The translations under genes were made by a program, and so were the position numbers. 64,000 nucleotides of DNA from Spirosoma pollinicola (GTDB lineage Bacteria > Bacteroidota > Bacteroidia > Cytophagales > Spirosomataceae), in assembly GCF_002831565.1 (NCBI RefSeq), contig NZ_CP025096.1, positions 7,555,014-7,619,013 on the forward strand. The letters run 5' to 3'. Below, piece after piece: positions 46,365-55,183 of the stretch. The notes under the pieces were generated by a model. That model made no database searches. It saw nothing but the letters and a program-made list of their open reading frames with translations, and was not told the DNA's origin. Position 1 is the first letter of the stretch. The number at the start of each line of letters is the position of its first letter.

Positions 46365-46931
46365 ATGGTCCTCTACGTCTCTACTCTGATTGCTTATGCG
46401 GTACTTATACTCGCTGAGGTCGTACTAAAGCGGGCGCTGGGGTCTAAATCAACCGATAAACAGGCCGTTGATCGGCATTCGATTACCCTCATCTGGATTA
46501 CCATTCCAATCGCAATTTTCCTCGCTATCTCCTTAGCCAGCTATGTGCGCTTCCCAATTTATAATGATCCCTCGGGTCAATACATCGGCGTAGGTGTCAT
46601 AGCCCTGGGCGTGGTGCTCCGGCTGCTAGCGATATACTCGTTAGGCCAGTTCTTCACCGTTGATGTAACGATTCGACCGAATCATAGTATCAAGAAAGAC
46701 GGCTTATATAAGTATCTACGCCACCCTTCCTACGCGGCTTCCCTACTTTCCTTTATTGGTATGGGCATTACGTTTAATAATTGGCTCTCGCTTTGGTTAC
46801 TGGTGACGGCCGTGCTGGTGGTGTTTATCAACCGAATTCGAGTGGAAGAAGCGGTATTGATCGATCATTTCGGAGCAGAATACTTAGCCTACAAGAAAGC
46901 GACCAAGGGCTTGATTCCCTTCATCTATTGA
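46365..46931 (+). CDS. Isoprenylcysteine carboxyl methyltransferase (ICMT)-family membrane protein
   Basis: 188 residues with four to five membrane helices. The C-terminal core is diagnostic: RPNHSIKKDGLYKYLRHPSYAASLLSFIGMGITFNNW and RVEEAVLIDHFGAEYLAYKKAT (RHP-Y and E-x-LI-x-HFG-EY). Family members use SAM to methylate carboxyls, phospholipids or other lipids. Confidence 0.85.
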   Translation: MVLYVSTLIAYAVLILAEVVLKRALGSKSTDKQAVDRHSITLIWITIPIAIFLAISLASYVRFPIYNDPSGQYIGVGVIALGVVLRLLAIYSLGQFFTVDVTIRPNHSIKKDGLYKYLRHPSYAASLLSFIGMGITFNNWLSLWLLVTAVLVVFINRIRVEEAVLIDHFGAEYLAYKKATKGLIPFIY

Positions 46932-47131
46932 AGCCACTTTTTAGTCCTAGTTGACCTTAAAATGGGGTTGATTTCGATCATTTATAATTGAAGCTCCTTC
47001 GTCTCGAGTTGGAGCGTATTTGTGAGATAATGCCAAAGGCAAACAGATAGGGCCGCAAACAGCAGGGTGTATTAGATCCGCTTATATTTGCGGCCCTATA
47101 TCATACTCAAAAATAGGTTGTCAGTTAGTAA

Positions 47132-47928
47132 TTAACCGTTTTGTAAGCTCAAAAACCACTGAGTTGTTTCTTGTCGTGACGCTTCTGGTCCAATTTCTAA
47201 CCGTCTTGCATAGGTCTGTTGAGCAGCACCGCCAGCCGGGTAACGCAATTGGTCTTTATTATCAGTGGCCGCCTGATAAATAACTTCGGCAATCTCTTCG
47301 GGCGGAATAGAGGCCGCAATCCCGCCCAACATTTTTTGGATGGCCCCCTCATACAAGGGGTTGGAAACAACATCCGCCGAGGGGAATAAATTGGTATTTG
47401 TAGCATCAGGAGAAACGGTCTTAACGCCAATGCCAAACAGGGACAACTCAATGGATAAACATTCGCTGAAGCCTTCCAGCGCCCACTTAGTGGCGTTATA
47501 AATACTGCTCAAGGGGAAGCCAGTAAGTCCTGCCATCGAAGTGGTGTTAATAAATAAGCCTTTTCCTTTTCTCTGAAATAAGGAATAAAGGCTTGAATGA
47601 TATGCACTGGACCCAAAACATTCGTATCGAATTGCCGCTGAATCTGTTCGTCGCTCACCGCTTCCACCGGGCCAAACAAACCATGCCCTGCATTGTTGAG
47701 GACGATGTCAATGTTACTTACTGAAATCGCTTTCTCGACCGTAGATTTTATTTGATCCCTATTTGTCACGTCCAACGGCAAGATCATTACATTTTCGAGT
47801 TGGGTTAATTCGGTTTCCTGTTCAGGATTGCGCATGGTGGCAATGACCTGCCAACCTCTTGACTGAAATAATTTTGTGGTGGCTTTGCCAATGCCCGACG
47901 AGGTACCGGTAATGAAGATCGTTTTCAT
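47132..47928 (-). pseudogene. SDR oxidoreductase with a 1-nt frameshift
   Basis: FITGTSSGIGKATTKLFQSRG, NNAGHGLFG and FDTNVLGPVHIIQAFIPYFREK run to about 47570. A one-base indel in the A/G-rich tract near 47559-47570 then switches frame; the other frame continues INTTSMAGLTGFPLSSIYNATKWALEGF (Ser, Tyr, Lys) to the end. Divergent from the HxlR gene. The homopolymer context means a sequencing error is possible. Confidence 0.85.
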
Positions 47929-47972
47929 TTGAATTTGATTTTAGTTTACTGCCCCAAACGTAAATCGAAAAC

Positions 47973-47995
47973 GTATACATTTGATACTTGTATAC
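47973..47995. promoter_or_regulatory. Putative HxlR operator
   Basis: Two GTATAC half-sites (47973-47978, 47990-47995) in the 85-bp divergent SDR/hxlR intergenic region, with GATACTT repeats at 47983 and 48001. Confidence 0.5.
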
Positions 47996-48013
47996 TAAAG
48001 GATACTTAGAAGG

Positions 48014-48358
48014 GTGGAAAACGACGAATCATTTCAGGAAAAAATAAGAGCCATACAGGACACTATGTTTGTCATTGGGGGCAAATGGAAAATCCCCATC
48101 ATCTTGTCGATTTATAGCGGAAACAGGCGTTTCAATGATATTGCTCATTCCATCCCGCACATCACTAATCGGGTACTCTCCAAAGTACTGAAGCATTTAG
48201 AAGAGAATTTGATGATTAAGCGGACAATCGTGGACGACTATCCGGTTCGCATTGAGTATACGGTGACTGATCATTGTTTAAGCATAGAGAGTGTCGCCGG
48301 GCCCATGGAAGAGTGGGGAAAAGGCCACAAAAAGAGAATTGCTGAGCCCTTGGAATAG
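48014..48358 (+). CDS. HxlR-family winged-helix regulator
   Basis: 114 residues starting at GTG (AGAAGG upstream). FVIGGKWKIPIILSIYSGNRRFNDIAHSIPHITNRVLSKVLKHLEENLMIKRTIVDDYPVRIEYTVTD is the complete HxlR winged helix. Typically it represses a divergent oxidoreductase, here the frameshifted SDR. Confidence 0.9.
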   Translation: MENDESFQEKIRAIQDTMFVIGGKWKIPIILSIYSGNRRFNDIAHSIPHITNRVLSKVLKHLEENLMIKRTIVDDYPVRIEYTVTDHCLSIESVAGPMEEWGKGHKKRIAEPLE

Positions 48359-48570
48359 CTGTCCCTCTCTGGCTGTCTTACCCCCTTATGAAACCTGCTA
48401 ACCGTGCGACTGATCTGACCTAGCCTAATACGTTATCTGCCTAATTTATTGTATAGTAAAACGCCCGTGGCTGTTTCACAACTCTGTCAGTGCCTAAAAC
48501 CTGGGGATAGATTGATTTTTTGTATCTTCCGCTATGCAAGGCAGAAAAGACGACCGCGAAAAACTCATCA

Positions 48571-48586
48571 CCGGTACGCCGGTGCG
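48571..48586 (+). repeat. hp16 in the IS1182 transposase
   Basis: CCGG-TACG-CCGG-TGCG; removal gives KLI-NSFQLSS. Confidence 0.92.
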
Positions 48587-48624
48587 ACTCGTTTCAGCTT
48601 TCCAGTTGTATACCCAAGCATAAC

Positions 48625-48640
48625 CGCTCCAGCGGCCTGG
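48625..48640 (-). repeat. hp16 in the IS1182 transposase
   Basis: CCAG-GCCG-CTGG-AGCG on the minus strand; removal gives PKHN-FYRRLKE. The same 16-mer recurs at 62547. Confidence 0.93.
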
Positions 48641-48745
48641 TTCTACCGTCGGCTGAAGGAGACGCTTGACCTTACTTTCCTGTATAAACATACCAAAGAA
48701 TGCTATGGCTCAGCTGGTAATCCCTCGACTGATCCAGTGGTATTC

Positions 48746-48753
48746 CGCTCCGG
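48746..48753 (-). repeat. hp16, left half, split by IS110 copy B
   Basis: CGCTCCGG; joins 50039-50046 to form the same 16-mer that hosts copy A. Confidence 0.92.
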
Positions 48754-48856
48754 CCTTTAGGTTTGAGGGCTGGTAAGAAACCAAGATTTGGGTAGCTTGC
48801 CAGACAGACAACCGAGCGGGCTTCCCTAACGTCTCCGGCCAGGTTTGCGCCCTATG

Positions 48857-48872
48857 CGGGGCCGCCCGTGCG
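48857..48872 (+). repeat. hp16 in the IS110-B leader
   Basis: CGGG-GCCG-CCCG-TGCG between CCTATG and GGCCGATT; absent from copy A. It separates the left guide from the right guide of the proposed bridge RNA. Confidence 0.93.
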
Positions 48873-49003
48873 GGCCGATTCAGGACCCGCTCGGTCTTTC
48901 TTACTTAACCTCGAATAGAAATTAGGGATAGCAGTCCCATTAGCAAGGTAGCGAGTGATGAGTAAGCAGTCTGATTGTCTAACCCTAAAAATTAAGTACT
49001 CTA

Positions 49004-50027
49004 ATGGACATTCGCCACTGCATTGGGATTGATGTTTCGAAGAACACGCTGGATTGGGCTGTTTATGCTAATAAAGGTATCGTCTGGCAGACCCAATCTG
49101 AAAACTCACCAACGGCTATCCGAGCGGTGATCAAACAACTCCAGGCACTCCCTGACTTTGATCGCTCAAACTGCGTGGTGTGCATGGAGCATACGGGTCT
49201 TTACAATGCACACGCCTTGGAGGTGTTTTTTCAGGCTCAGTTACCGATCTGGCTAGAAGCTTCCCTACATATTAAACAAGCTGGTGGCCTGCAACGAGGC
49301 AAGTCAGATAGTATTGATGCTCAGCGTATTGCTGAGTATGCTTATCGCTTTCAAGACCGGACTCGGCTCTGGAAGCCAGCTCGACCAGTCATGAAAAAGC
49401 TGTGGGACCGCCCATGCGGCTGAATTTACTCGACTTCGTCAGCGTCTGCAAGTTATGGTCAGCCAGTTGAAAGTGCCCCTGAATGAGCAAAAACGATTTG
49501 GCGACAAAGCCCTGACAACCCAACTAGGTCAGCATTGCAGCAACTCACTGAAGGCGTTACTGAGTGATCTAAAAGGGGTTGAAAAGGCGATCAAACAGCT
49601 TATTACTGACGATCCTACTTTGAAAGCACTCTTTGAGTTAGTGACTTCTATCCCCGGTGTTGGTCAAGTCGTGGCCACGGAATTAATCCTGGCCAGTGAT
49701 GAGTTCAAAGCCATTAATGATCCCAAAAAACTAGCTTGCCATGCTGGTGTAGCTCCTTTTGAACACTCTTCAGGCAGTAGTGTGCGGGGCAAAACCCGCG
49801 TGAATCACCATGCCCGAAAATCACTTAAAACATTACTTCATATGGCAGCTATGTCGGCTCTTCAGATACCCGGTGAATTACAGGAGTATTATCAGCGAAA
49901 GGTAGCTCAAGGCAAAAATAAGATGCTGGTCATCAATGCATTAAGAAATAAACTCATCCATCGGGTCTATGCGGTGGTCAAGCGGGGTAAAAAATATGAC
50001 AAAAATCATACGCTCACCCTTGTTTGA
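49004..50027 (+). pseudogene. IS110-family transposase, copy B, one hp16
   Basis: MDIRHCIGIDVSKNTLDWAVYANKG, MEHTGLYNAHAL and KSDSIDAQRIAEYAYRF form the DEDD domain. hp16 at 49403-49418 breaks the frame after VMKKL; removing 16 bp gives AEFTRLRQRLQVMVSQLK and an intact C-terminus (IPGVGQVVATELILASDEFKAINDPKKLACHAGVAPFEHSSGSS). Only this one lesion separates it from an intact gene. Confidence 0.92.
49403..49418 (+). repeat. hp16 in the IS110-B transposase, shared with copy A
   Basis: TGGG-ACCG-CCCA-TGCG, the same site and sequence as 6951-6966. Confidence 0.93.
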
Positions 50028-50038
50028 ACCATAGAAAT

Positions 50039-50046
50039 CGGCCCGG
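50039..50046 (-). repeat. hp16, right half, split by IS110 copy B
   Basis: CGGCCCGG. Removing the rebuilt 16-mer gives DPVVF-FKFMLIGYL in the IS1182 transposase. Confidence 0.92.
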
Positions 50047-50122
50047 TTCAAGTTCATGCTCATCGGCTATTTGGAGAATATTACTTCTGACAGAAAGCTA
50101 ATTGAGCATTGCTCCATGCGCC

Positions 50123-50138
50123 CGCGACGGCGTACCGT
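50123..50138 (-). repeat. hp16 in the IS1182 transposase
   Basis: ACGG-TACG-CCGT-CGCG on the minus strand; removal gives CSMR-LDMLYF. Confidence 0.9.
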
Positions 50139-50285
50139 TGGATATGTTATATTTCTTGGGCTACAACCTTGATGGACCATTGCCCTGGCACTCCACGCTG
50201 AGCCGTACCCGCCAACTTTACCCGGAAGCACTTTTTGAGCTACTATTTGACAAGATATTCAGCTTGTGCGTGGCCAACAATATGA

Positions 50286-50301
50286 CCGTCCGCGGCTGCG
50301 G
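50286..50301 (-). repeat. hp16 in the IS1182 transposase
   Basis: CCGC-AGCC-GCGG-ACGG on the minus strand; removal gives NNM-MAGRRVAIDSAP. Atypical loop and tail. Confidence 0.82.
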
Positions 50302-50752
50302 TGGCTGGTCGGCGGGTTGCCATTGACTCAGCCCCGGTCAAAGCGAATGCTTCTATGGAAACGCTCTTAGAAAAACAGCCCCATCGACCTGAACCCAAGT
50401 TGCTACCTCAGGCTGAGGATCAAAATGGGCCAGTAGACTCGATCCCCAAACTCAACCCCCGTCAGGTTGCGTCGGTGATTACCGCAGCCGATCACCAATT
50501 AAGACGGTTGAAAAAGCATCAGCAAAACTTAAAGAGTGCTCCTACTACGCTGGGAGCTGGTAACGAAAAAGCCCAGTTGCTGAGCAACAAGACGCACTAC
50601 AGCCCCACTGATCCCGATGCCCGTATCTCGATTAAGCCGGGTAAAGCTCGCAAACTCAACTACCATTGTAGCTTGGCGGTCGATACCGCCGAAGGTGTCA
50701 TTAGTCATGTGCAGGCTGATTCTGCCGATGGCCGCGACAGCCAGTGTCTACC

Positions 50753-50768
50753 CGCTCCGGCGGCCCGG
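50753..50768 (-). repeat. hp16 in the IS1182 transposase; intact IS110 target sequence
   Basis: CCGG-GCCG-CCGG-AGCG on the minus strand, identical to the two occupied targets; removal gives SQCLP-DITLKLQQ. Confidence 0.94.
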
Positions 50769-51101
50769 CGATATTACGCTGAAGCTTCAACAGCGGCTAG
50801 CCTCAAACGAGCTGCGTTTAGAAGAGATATTAGCGGATACCGGCTACTCCAACGGTAGCAACTACGCTTTGCTAGAGCAGTGGAAAATCACAGGCTGGAT
50901 ACCCGTCTTTGGTCAATATAAGCCCCAAATCGAAGGCTTTCCCTATGATCCTGAAGCCGATCACTTTACCTGCTCGCAGGGTAAGCGTTTACCCTTTAAG
51001 ACATTTGACAAGAACGCTGATGGCGGCTGGCTGAAAGTTTACCGGGCGGATTATCAAGACTGCCAACAATGCCCACTTAAACCCAGTTGCGTTCCTAAGA
51101 G

Positions 51102-51117
51102 GTGGTCCGCCACCGCG
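51102..51117 (+). repeat. hp16 in the IS1182 transposase
   Basis: GTGG-TCCG-CCAC-CGCG; removal gives CVPKR-QCRQIIRTAYD. Confidence 0.9.
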
Positions 51118-51733
51118 GCAATGCCGACAAATTATCCGGACGGCCTATGATCCCTTCTACCGGCGAGCCCTGGAGCGCCAGCAGAGTCGGCGGGGCCAGC
51201 GCATGAAAAAGCTTCGCCAACGGACTGTGGAACCGGTCTTAGGCAGTCTAGTTGATTATTATGGGTTGCGAAAGATCAATGTACGGGGCAAAGCTGGGGC
51301 TCACAAGGTGATGCTGATGGCAGCTATTGCCTTCAATTTGAAAAAATATATGAAGTTTACGACTAAATCTACCGTCAGCCAGTCCATAGGGCTGAAAGTG
51401 GAGTGGTGATTCGCTTCTCAAAGTACGTTTTGGGGCTTTGGCTTGCTTTTTCTCAACTAAGAAGGGCAGACGATGGTAGAAAATCCTATTCGCCAATTCA
51501 GACGCTGAAAAATCGATATGGAAAGCAGAGTTGTGCAACAGCCACGGGCGTTTTACGCGACGCTTCTGTCATTAGTCATCCTTTAAAGTCGGCATTGGAA
51601 CAGCCTTCAAGTTTCTTGTTACTCCCCATAAGCCCTCATAAATCTGAACTTTCTAAGACAGTATCTTTGGCCTTTTCAAGATAACTCCTGGAAGGACCAA
51701 ACGGTAATTTTGCCTCAACAAAATTTACTTGGA

Positions 51734-52771
51734 ATGGAAAGTTCAACTACAGTTCTGGTGACCGGGGGTACAGGTGCCCTTGGCGTACATTGCATCCTGC
51801 AATTGTTGGATAAAGGCTACAGGGTAAAAACAACGATACGCTCAATCAACAAGAAAAATGTCGTCATTGAGATGCTTAAGACAGGTGGTATCACCTCCGC
51901 TGACAACCTGACATTTATTGAAGCAGACCTGACAAAAGACACTAACTGGGACCAGGCGATGAACGGTTGCCAGTATGTTTTACACATCGCTTCCCCAACG
52001 CACGCTGACGCAAAGGTATCAGAAGACCAAATGATACGCCCGGCTGTAGAAGGCACACTACGGGTCCTAAAAGCAGCCAGAAAGGCAGGTATAAAACGGG
52101 TTATCATGACGTCCAGTTTTGGAGCGGTCGGTTTTAGCAACAAAAAACAAAATTCGGAAACGACCGAAGCCGATTGGACTGACCCCCATGAAAAGGGCTT
52201 ATCGGCTTACGAAAAATCAAAAACATTAGCCGAACAAGCGGCCTGGAATTTCATCAGGCAGGAAGGGGGAGGACTGGAATTAGCGACGATCAATCCCGTG
52301 GCGATTTTTGGTCCGTCATTGGGGGCTAGTAAATCACCTAGTCTAGGCATACTAACTTTTTTATTGGCAGGCTCCATGAAAGCGATTCCGGATATTGAGC
52401 TTAATGTGGTTGATATTCGGGATGTAGCGGATTTACACATTCGAGCGATGACCAATCCTGACGCGAAAGGCCAACGGTTTATTGCCACAGCCGATGGCAA
52501 GATTTCGATGCCCGAAATTGCTTTATTACTTAAAAACAAACGGTCTGATGTAGCGCAAAAAGTCCCAACGGGTATTTTACCCAACTGGGTATTATCCATA
52601 GTGGCCCTATTTAATGCGCAGGCTAAGCAGTCGGTTGCCTTGTTGGCCATAAACCGGAACGTAAGCAACGCGAAAGCCAGAAACGTATTAGGCTGGACGC
52701 CCAGGGCTACCCAGGAAGACGCTATTCTGGCTTCAATGGACAGTATCATTCAACAGGGAGTTGGTCAATGA
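51734..52771 (+). CDS. NAD(P)-dependent epimerase/reductase (dihydroflavonol-reductase-like)
   Basis: 345 residues from MESSTTVLVTGGTGALGVHCILQLLDKGYRVKTTIRS (the ORF opens with TTG at 51710). Extended-SDR signs: TGGTGALG, HIASP, TSSFGAVGF, Tyr-x3-Lys in YEKSKTLAEQAAWNF, NPVAIFGPSLG. It reduces aldehydes or ketones. It overlaps the DUF2147 gene by 4 bp and is followed by an AraC gene: a three-gene operon. Confidence 0.88.
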   Translation: MESSTTVLVTGGTGALGVHCILQLLDKGYRVKTTIRSINKKNVVIEMLKTGGITSADNLTFIEADLTKDTNWDQAMNGCQYVLHIASPTHADAKVSEDQMIRPAVEGTLRVLKAARKAGIKRVIMTSSFGAVGFSNKKQNSETTEADWTDPHEKGLSAYEKSKTLAEQAAWNFIRQEGGGLELATINPVAIFGPSLGASKSPSLGILTFLLAGSMKAIPDIELNVVDIRDVADLHIRAMTNPDAKGQRFIATADGKISMPEIALLLKNKRSDVAQKVPTGILPNWVLSIVALFNAQAKQSVALLAINRNVSNAKARNVLGWTPRATQEDAILASMDSIIQQGVGQ

Positions 52772-53262
52772 GCGATCGCATATGGGTAAACAGCACTCAT
52801 TTATTCTTACTAAGTTTTATAGCCCTGGCTATATTTCTGATAACGACTACGGATATGGCACAACCATCGCCTTTTGGGAAGACTGACGCAGATGACGTGA
52901 TTGGGATCTGGGTTAGTGAGGCCCAGGACTCCAAAATGGAAATCTACCCATGCGGTAACACCTATTGTGGTAAATTACTAGCGGGTTGGGGGAATAAGCT
53001 ATACGAAAAAGATGGAAAAACGCTCAAAAAAGACACGAAAAACCCGGATAGGAAGGGACGAAACCGCCCCCTTCTCAACATGGAATTTATAACGGACCTG
53101 ACCTATGCGGATGGTCAATTCAGGAATGGTAAATTGTACGTTGCCCAACTAGGCCGCACGGTTAGCTGCCAGATGAAAATGAACCATCGTGTATTAGTGA
53201 TGCGCGTGTATGTGGGTCTTCCTTTCCTGGGGATGACCAAGAAGTGGACTAGAATTAATTAA
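52768..53262 (+). CDS. DUF2147 secreted protein
   Basis: 164 residues with an N-terminal hydrophobic helix. The core DDVIGIWVSEAQDSKMEIYPCGNTYCGKLLAGW...NRPLLNMEFITDLTYADGQFRNGKLY is DUF2147, a small beta-barrel with a disulfide. The ATG overlaps the preceding stop (ATGA), indicating coupled translation. Confidence 0.85.
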   Translation: MSDRIWVNSTHLFLLSFIALAIFLITTTDMAQPSPFGKTDADDVIGIWVSEAQDSKMEIYPCGNTYCGKLLAGWGNKLYEKDGKTLKKDTKNPDRKGRNRPLLNMEFITDLTYADGQFRNGKLYVAQLGRTVSCQMKMNHRVLVMRVYVGLPFLGMTKKWTRIN

Positions 53263-53277
53263 ATTCGGACGTGTACC

Positions 53278-54078
53278 ATGACCTCAACTGGACCAAAACC
53301 CGCGTTTAGTGAGCCAGAATTCTTTCCGGAGCAATTTGTTCCCGATCATGTCTTTGTCTATATCGAGACGGGAGGTATACACTGCTATGATGGCAGCAAA
53401 AACCATCTTTTAATCCCCGGTCAGTATTACCTGTTCCGTAAAAACCAGTTGATCCGATACGCTGTCAATAAAAGCGATGGAACCGGGTTCATCCGCCTCT
53501 GTTTAGAAGAGACGTTTCTGAAAAAATTCCGGGAACTGCATCGCCCATCCGTCGTCAAGTTTACCTCGCCAGATGCCTTTATTAAGCTAAAAAAGAACAA
53601 GCTGATCCCTGATTTCATTCGTTCGTTAAGGCGGATTTACCATCAAGGTGAAATTGACGAAGCCTTCACCGATGTCAAACAGGAAGAATTACTGATTATT
53701 TTATTGCAACATCAGCCTGAACTGGCCGGTATCCTGTTTGATTTTGCCAAACCGGAGAAAATAAACCTGGAAGAATTTATGCTTCGTAATTATAAATTCA
53801 ATGTAGGCCTGGCCCAATTTGCCTATTTGACGGGACGTAGTTTATCCGCCTTCAAACGGGATTTCAAATGCCTGTTTAACGAAACACCCAGTCGATGGTT
53901 GGTTCAAAAACGATTGCAGGAGGCTTATTTCCTGCTCAATGAGAAGCACAAAAAGCCCTCGGAGATCTATCTGGATTTGGGCTTTGAAGCCTTTCCACAC
54001 TTTTCGTATACTTTCAAAAAGCAATTTGGATTGACGCCAAGCGAATTAGCCGAGCGGAAGCAAACGAGCAGTCATTAA
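53278..54078 (+). CDS. AraC-family regulator
   Basis: 266 residues. The N-terminal cupin-like part (HVFVYIETGGIHCYDGSKNHLLIPGQYYLFRKNQLI) and HTH pair (NVGLAQFAYLTGRSLSAFKRDFKCLFNETPSRWL; KPSEIYLDLGFEAFPHFSYTFKKQFGLTPSEL). Last gene of the reductase/DUF2147 operon, probably its activator. Confidence 0.85.
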   Translation: MTSTGPKPAFSEPEFFPEQFVPDHVFVYIETGGIHCYDGSKNHLLIPGQYYLFRKNQLIRYAVNKSDGTGFIRLCLEETFLKKFRELHRPSVVKFTSPDAFIKLKKNKLIPDFIRSLRRIYHQGEIDEAFTDVKQEELLIILLQHQPELAGILFDFAKPEKINLEEFMLRNYKFNVGLAQFAYLTGRSLSAFKRDFKCLFNETPSRWLVQKRLQEAYFLLNEKHKKPSEIYLDLGFEAFPHFSYTFKKQFGLTPSELAERKQTSSH

Positions 54079-54204
54079 AGCCAGGGATCAATCCGTTTTC
54101 CATCTCAAATTACGCTCCCCAAAGAGACGAAGTAGGGTTCGAGAGTAAGCTTCTTTAAAAGGACGTTTAGAAGGTTTAGATTCGGGTTAGTATATCAAGT
54201 AACA

Positions 54205-55047
54205 TTAATAATGCTTCCCGGTTTGAGGGATGCAGACATCCTGACGGGCGAGTTGCCGGATAAACTCGGTTGGTGTGATGGCCATAAACTGCAGAAAATC
54301 TTTGATCAAATGACTTTGATCATAATACCCATACTTCAGCACCAGATCGGTCCAGTCCGGAGCCATTGGAAACTGTTGCACTACCAACGCCACTACGTTC
54401 CTGAAACGCAGAAAGCGAGTCAGTGCTTTGGCCGAATAGCCCAGCTGGGTTTGGAAACGAAGCTGAACACCCCGGGGTGAGAGTTGATGGGTTTGCGCCA
54501 CTGCTTTGACGGGGTCGATGGCCGTTTGTCTAAAATGAGGGATACTGGTTATCAGCGAGCGAGTAGCCTCGTCGGTTGGTGTTAGATAAACTGAGATAAA
54601 TTCGTTAATCCGTTGCAGACGGTCGTTGAGTAGGTTCATCGATGCTAGTTGCACCCTGAGCGTTTGAAAACAGCCGTCTTTCAGGAGTACATCAGGATCA
54701 AAAAAATCCGTTCCCCGAAGTTGGTGCATGGGCATCCCCAGCAGCCGATAGAAGCCATTGAGGGTAAAGTTCACGATGAGTAGATCGGCTCCGGGGGGCA
54801 ACTCATAGCGCAACAACTTTTGCAACGGACCGATAAGGGCCGTTTGTTGAATCACATGCGGTTCACGGCCTAGTGAAATCGGTATGTCAGGGCCAAAGTT
54901 GACCACCAGCAGCATCTCGTAGTTAGGCACTAGTAGATGTTGAGTTGGGAGCGCATGAGCCGATTGTTGCACGCAGTAAACATGACTGTACACCTGATCG
55001 AATCGTGGATCCGCCTCAACGAGTTGCTGGCTGATGGTCGACTCCAT
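54205..55047 (-). CDS. AraC-family regulator
   Basis: 280 residues. A poorly conserved N-terminal domain, then DPVKAVAQTHQLSPRGVQLRFQTQLGYSAKALTRFLRFRNVV and PDWTDLVLKYGYYDQSHLIKDFLQFMAITPTEFIRQL, the two HTH motifs. Divergent from the NmrA-like gene (136 bp between starts), so probably its regulator. Confidence 0.83.
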   Translation of the reverse strand: MESTISQQLVEADPRFDQVYSHVYCVQQSAHALPTQHLLVPNYEMLLVVNFGPDIPISLGREPHVIQQTALIGPLQKLLRYELPPGADLLIVNFTLNGFYRLLGMPMHQLRGTDFFDPDVLLKDGCFQTLRVQLASMNLLNDRLQRINEFISVYLTPTDEATRSLITSIPHFRQTAIDPVKAVAQTHQLSPRGVQLRFQTQLGYSAKALTRFLRFRNVVALVVQQFPMAPDWTDLVLKYGYYDQSHLIKDFLQFMAITPTEFIRQLARQDVCIPQTGKHY

Positions 55048-55183
55048 ATTCGTTTTCTTACAAGTTTTTGCGACCAGGGCTAGCGAACTTTGTCGTCGCC
55101 ATGGTCAACCGATAAGCGATCAACCCGGCGATAGTACGCTTGGTTTACGGTATTGGTTTATTCGTCTCAAAACCAATTAAAGC

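Larger units (their letters stand above)
48754..50038 (+). mobile_element. IS110-family element, copy B
   Basis: 1285 bp, closely similar to copy A and in the same orientation relative to its hp16 target. One private hp16 lies in the leader (48857) and one shared with A in the transposase (49403). Confidence 0.92.
48534..51409 (+). pseudogene. IS1182-family transposase broken by seven hp16, one hosting IS110-B
   Basis: Begins MQGRKDDREKLI at 48534. Removing 16 bp at 48571, 48625, the split site 48746/50039, 50123, 50286, 50753 and 51102 (plus IS110-B) gives one continuous frame: INSFQLSSCIPKHNFYRRLKETLDL, DPVVFFKFMLIGYLENITSDRKLIEHC-SMRLDMLYFLGY, MMAGRRVAIDSAPVKANAS, SQCLPDITLKLQQRL, and CVPKRQCRQIIRTAYDPFYRRALERQQS to the stop at 51409. 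All breaks are explained by exact 16-bp units. Confidence 0.93.
48457..51555 (+). mobile_element. IS1182-family element containing IS110 copy B
   Basis: Inverted ends GTGGCTGTTTCACAACTCTG (from 48467) and its near-complement ending at 51545, one mismatch. Ten further bases on each side (TAAAACGCCC and GGGCGTTTTA) are also inverted, which may mean insertion in the centre of a 20-bp palindrome. Seven hp16 copies lie in the transposase, one of them holding IS110-B. Confidence 0.88.
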
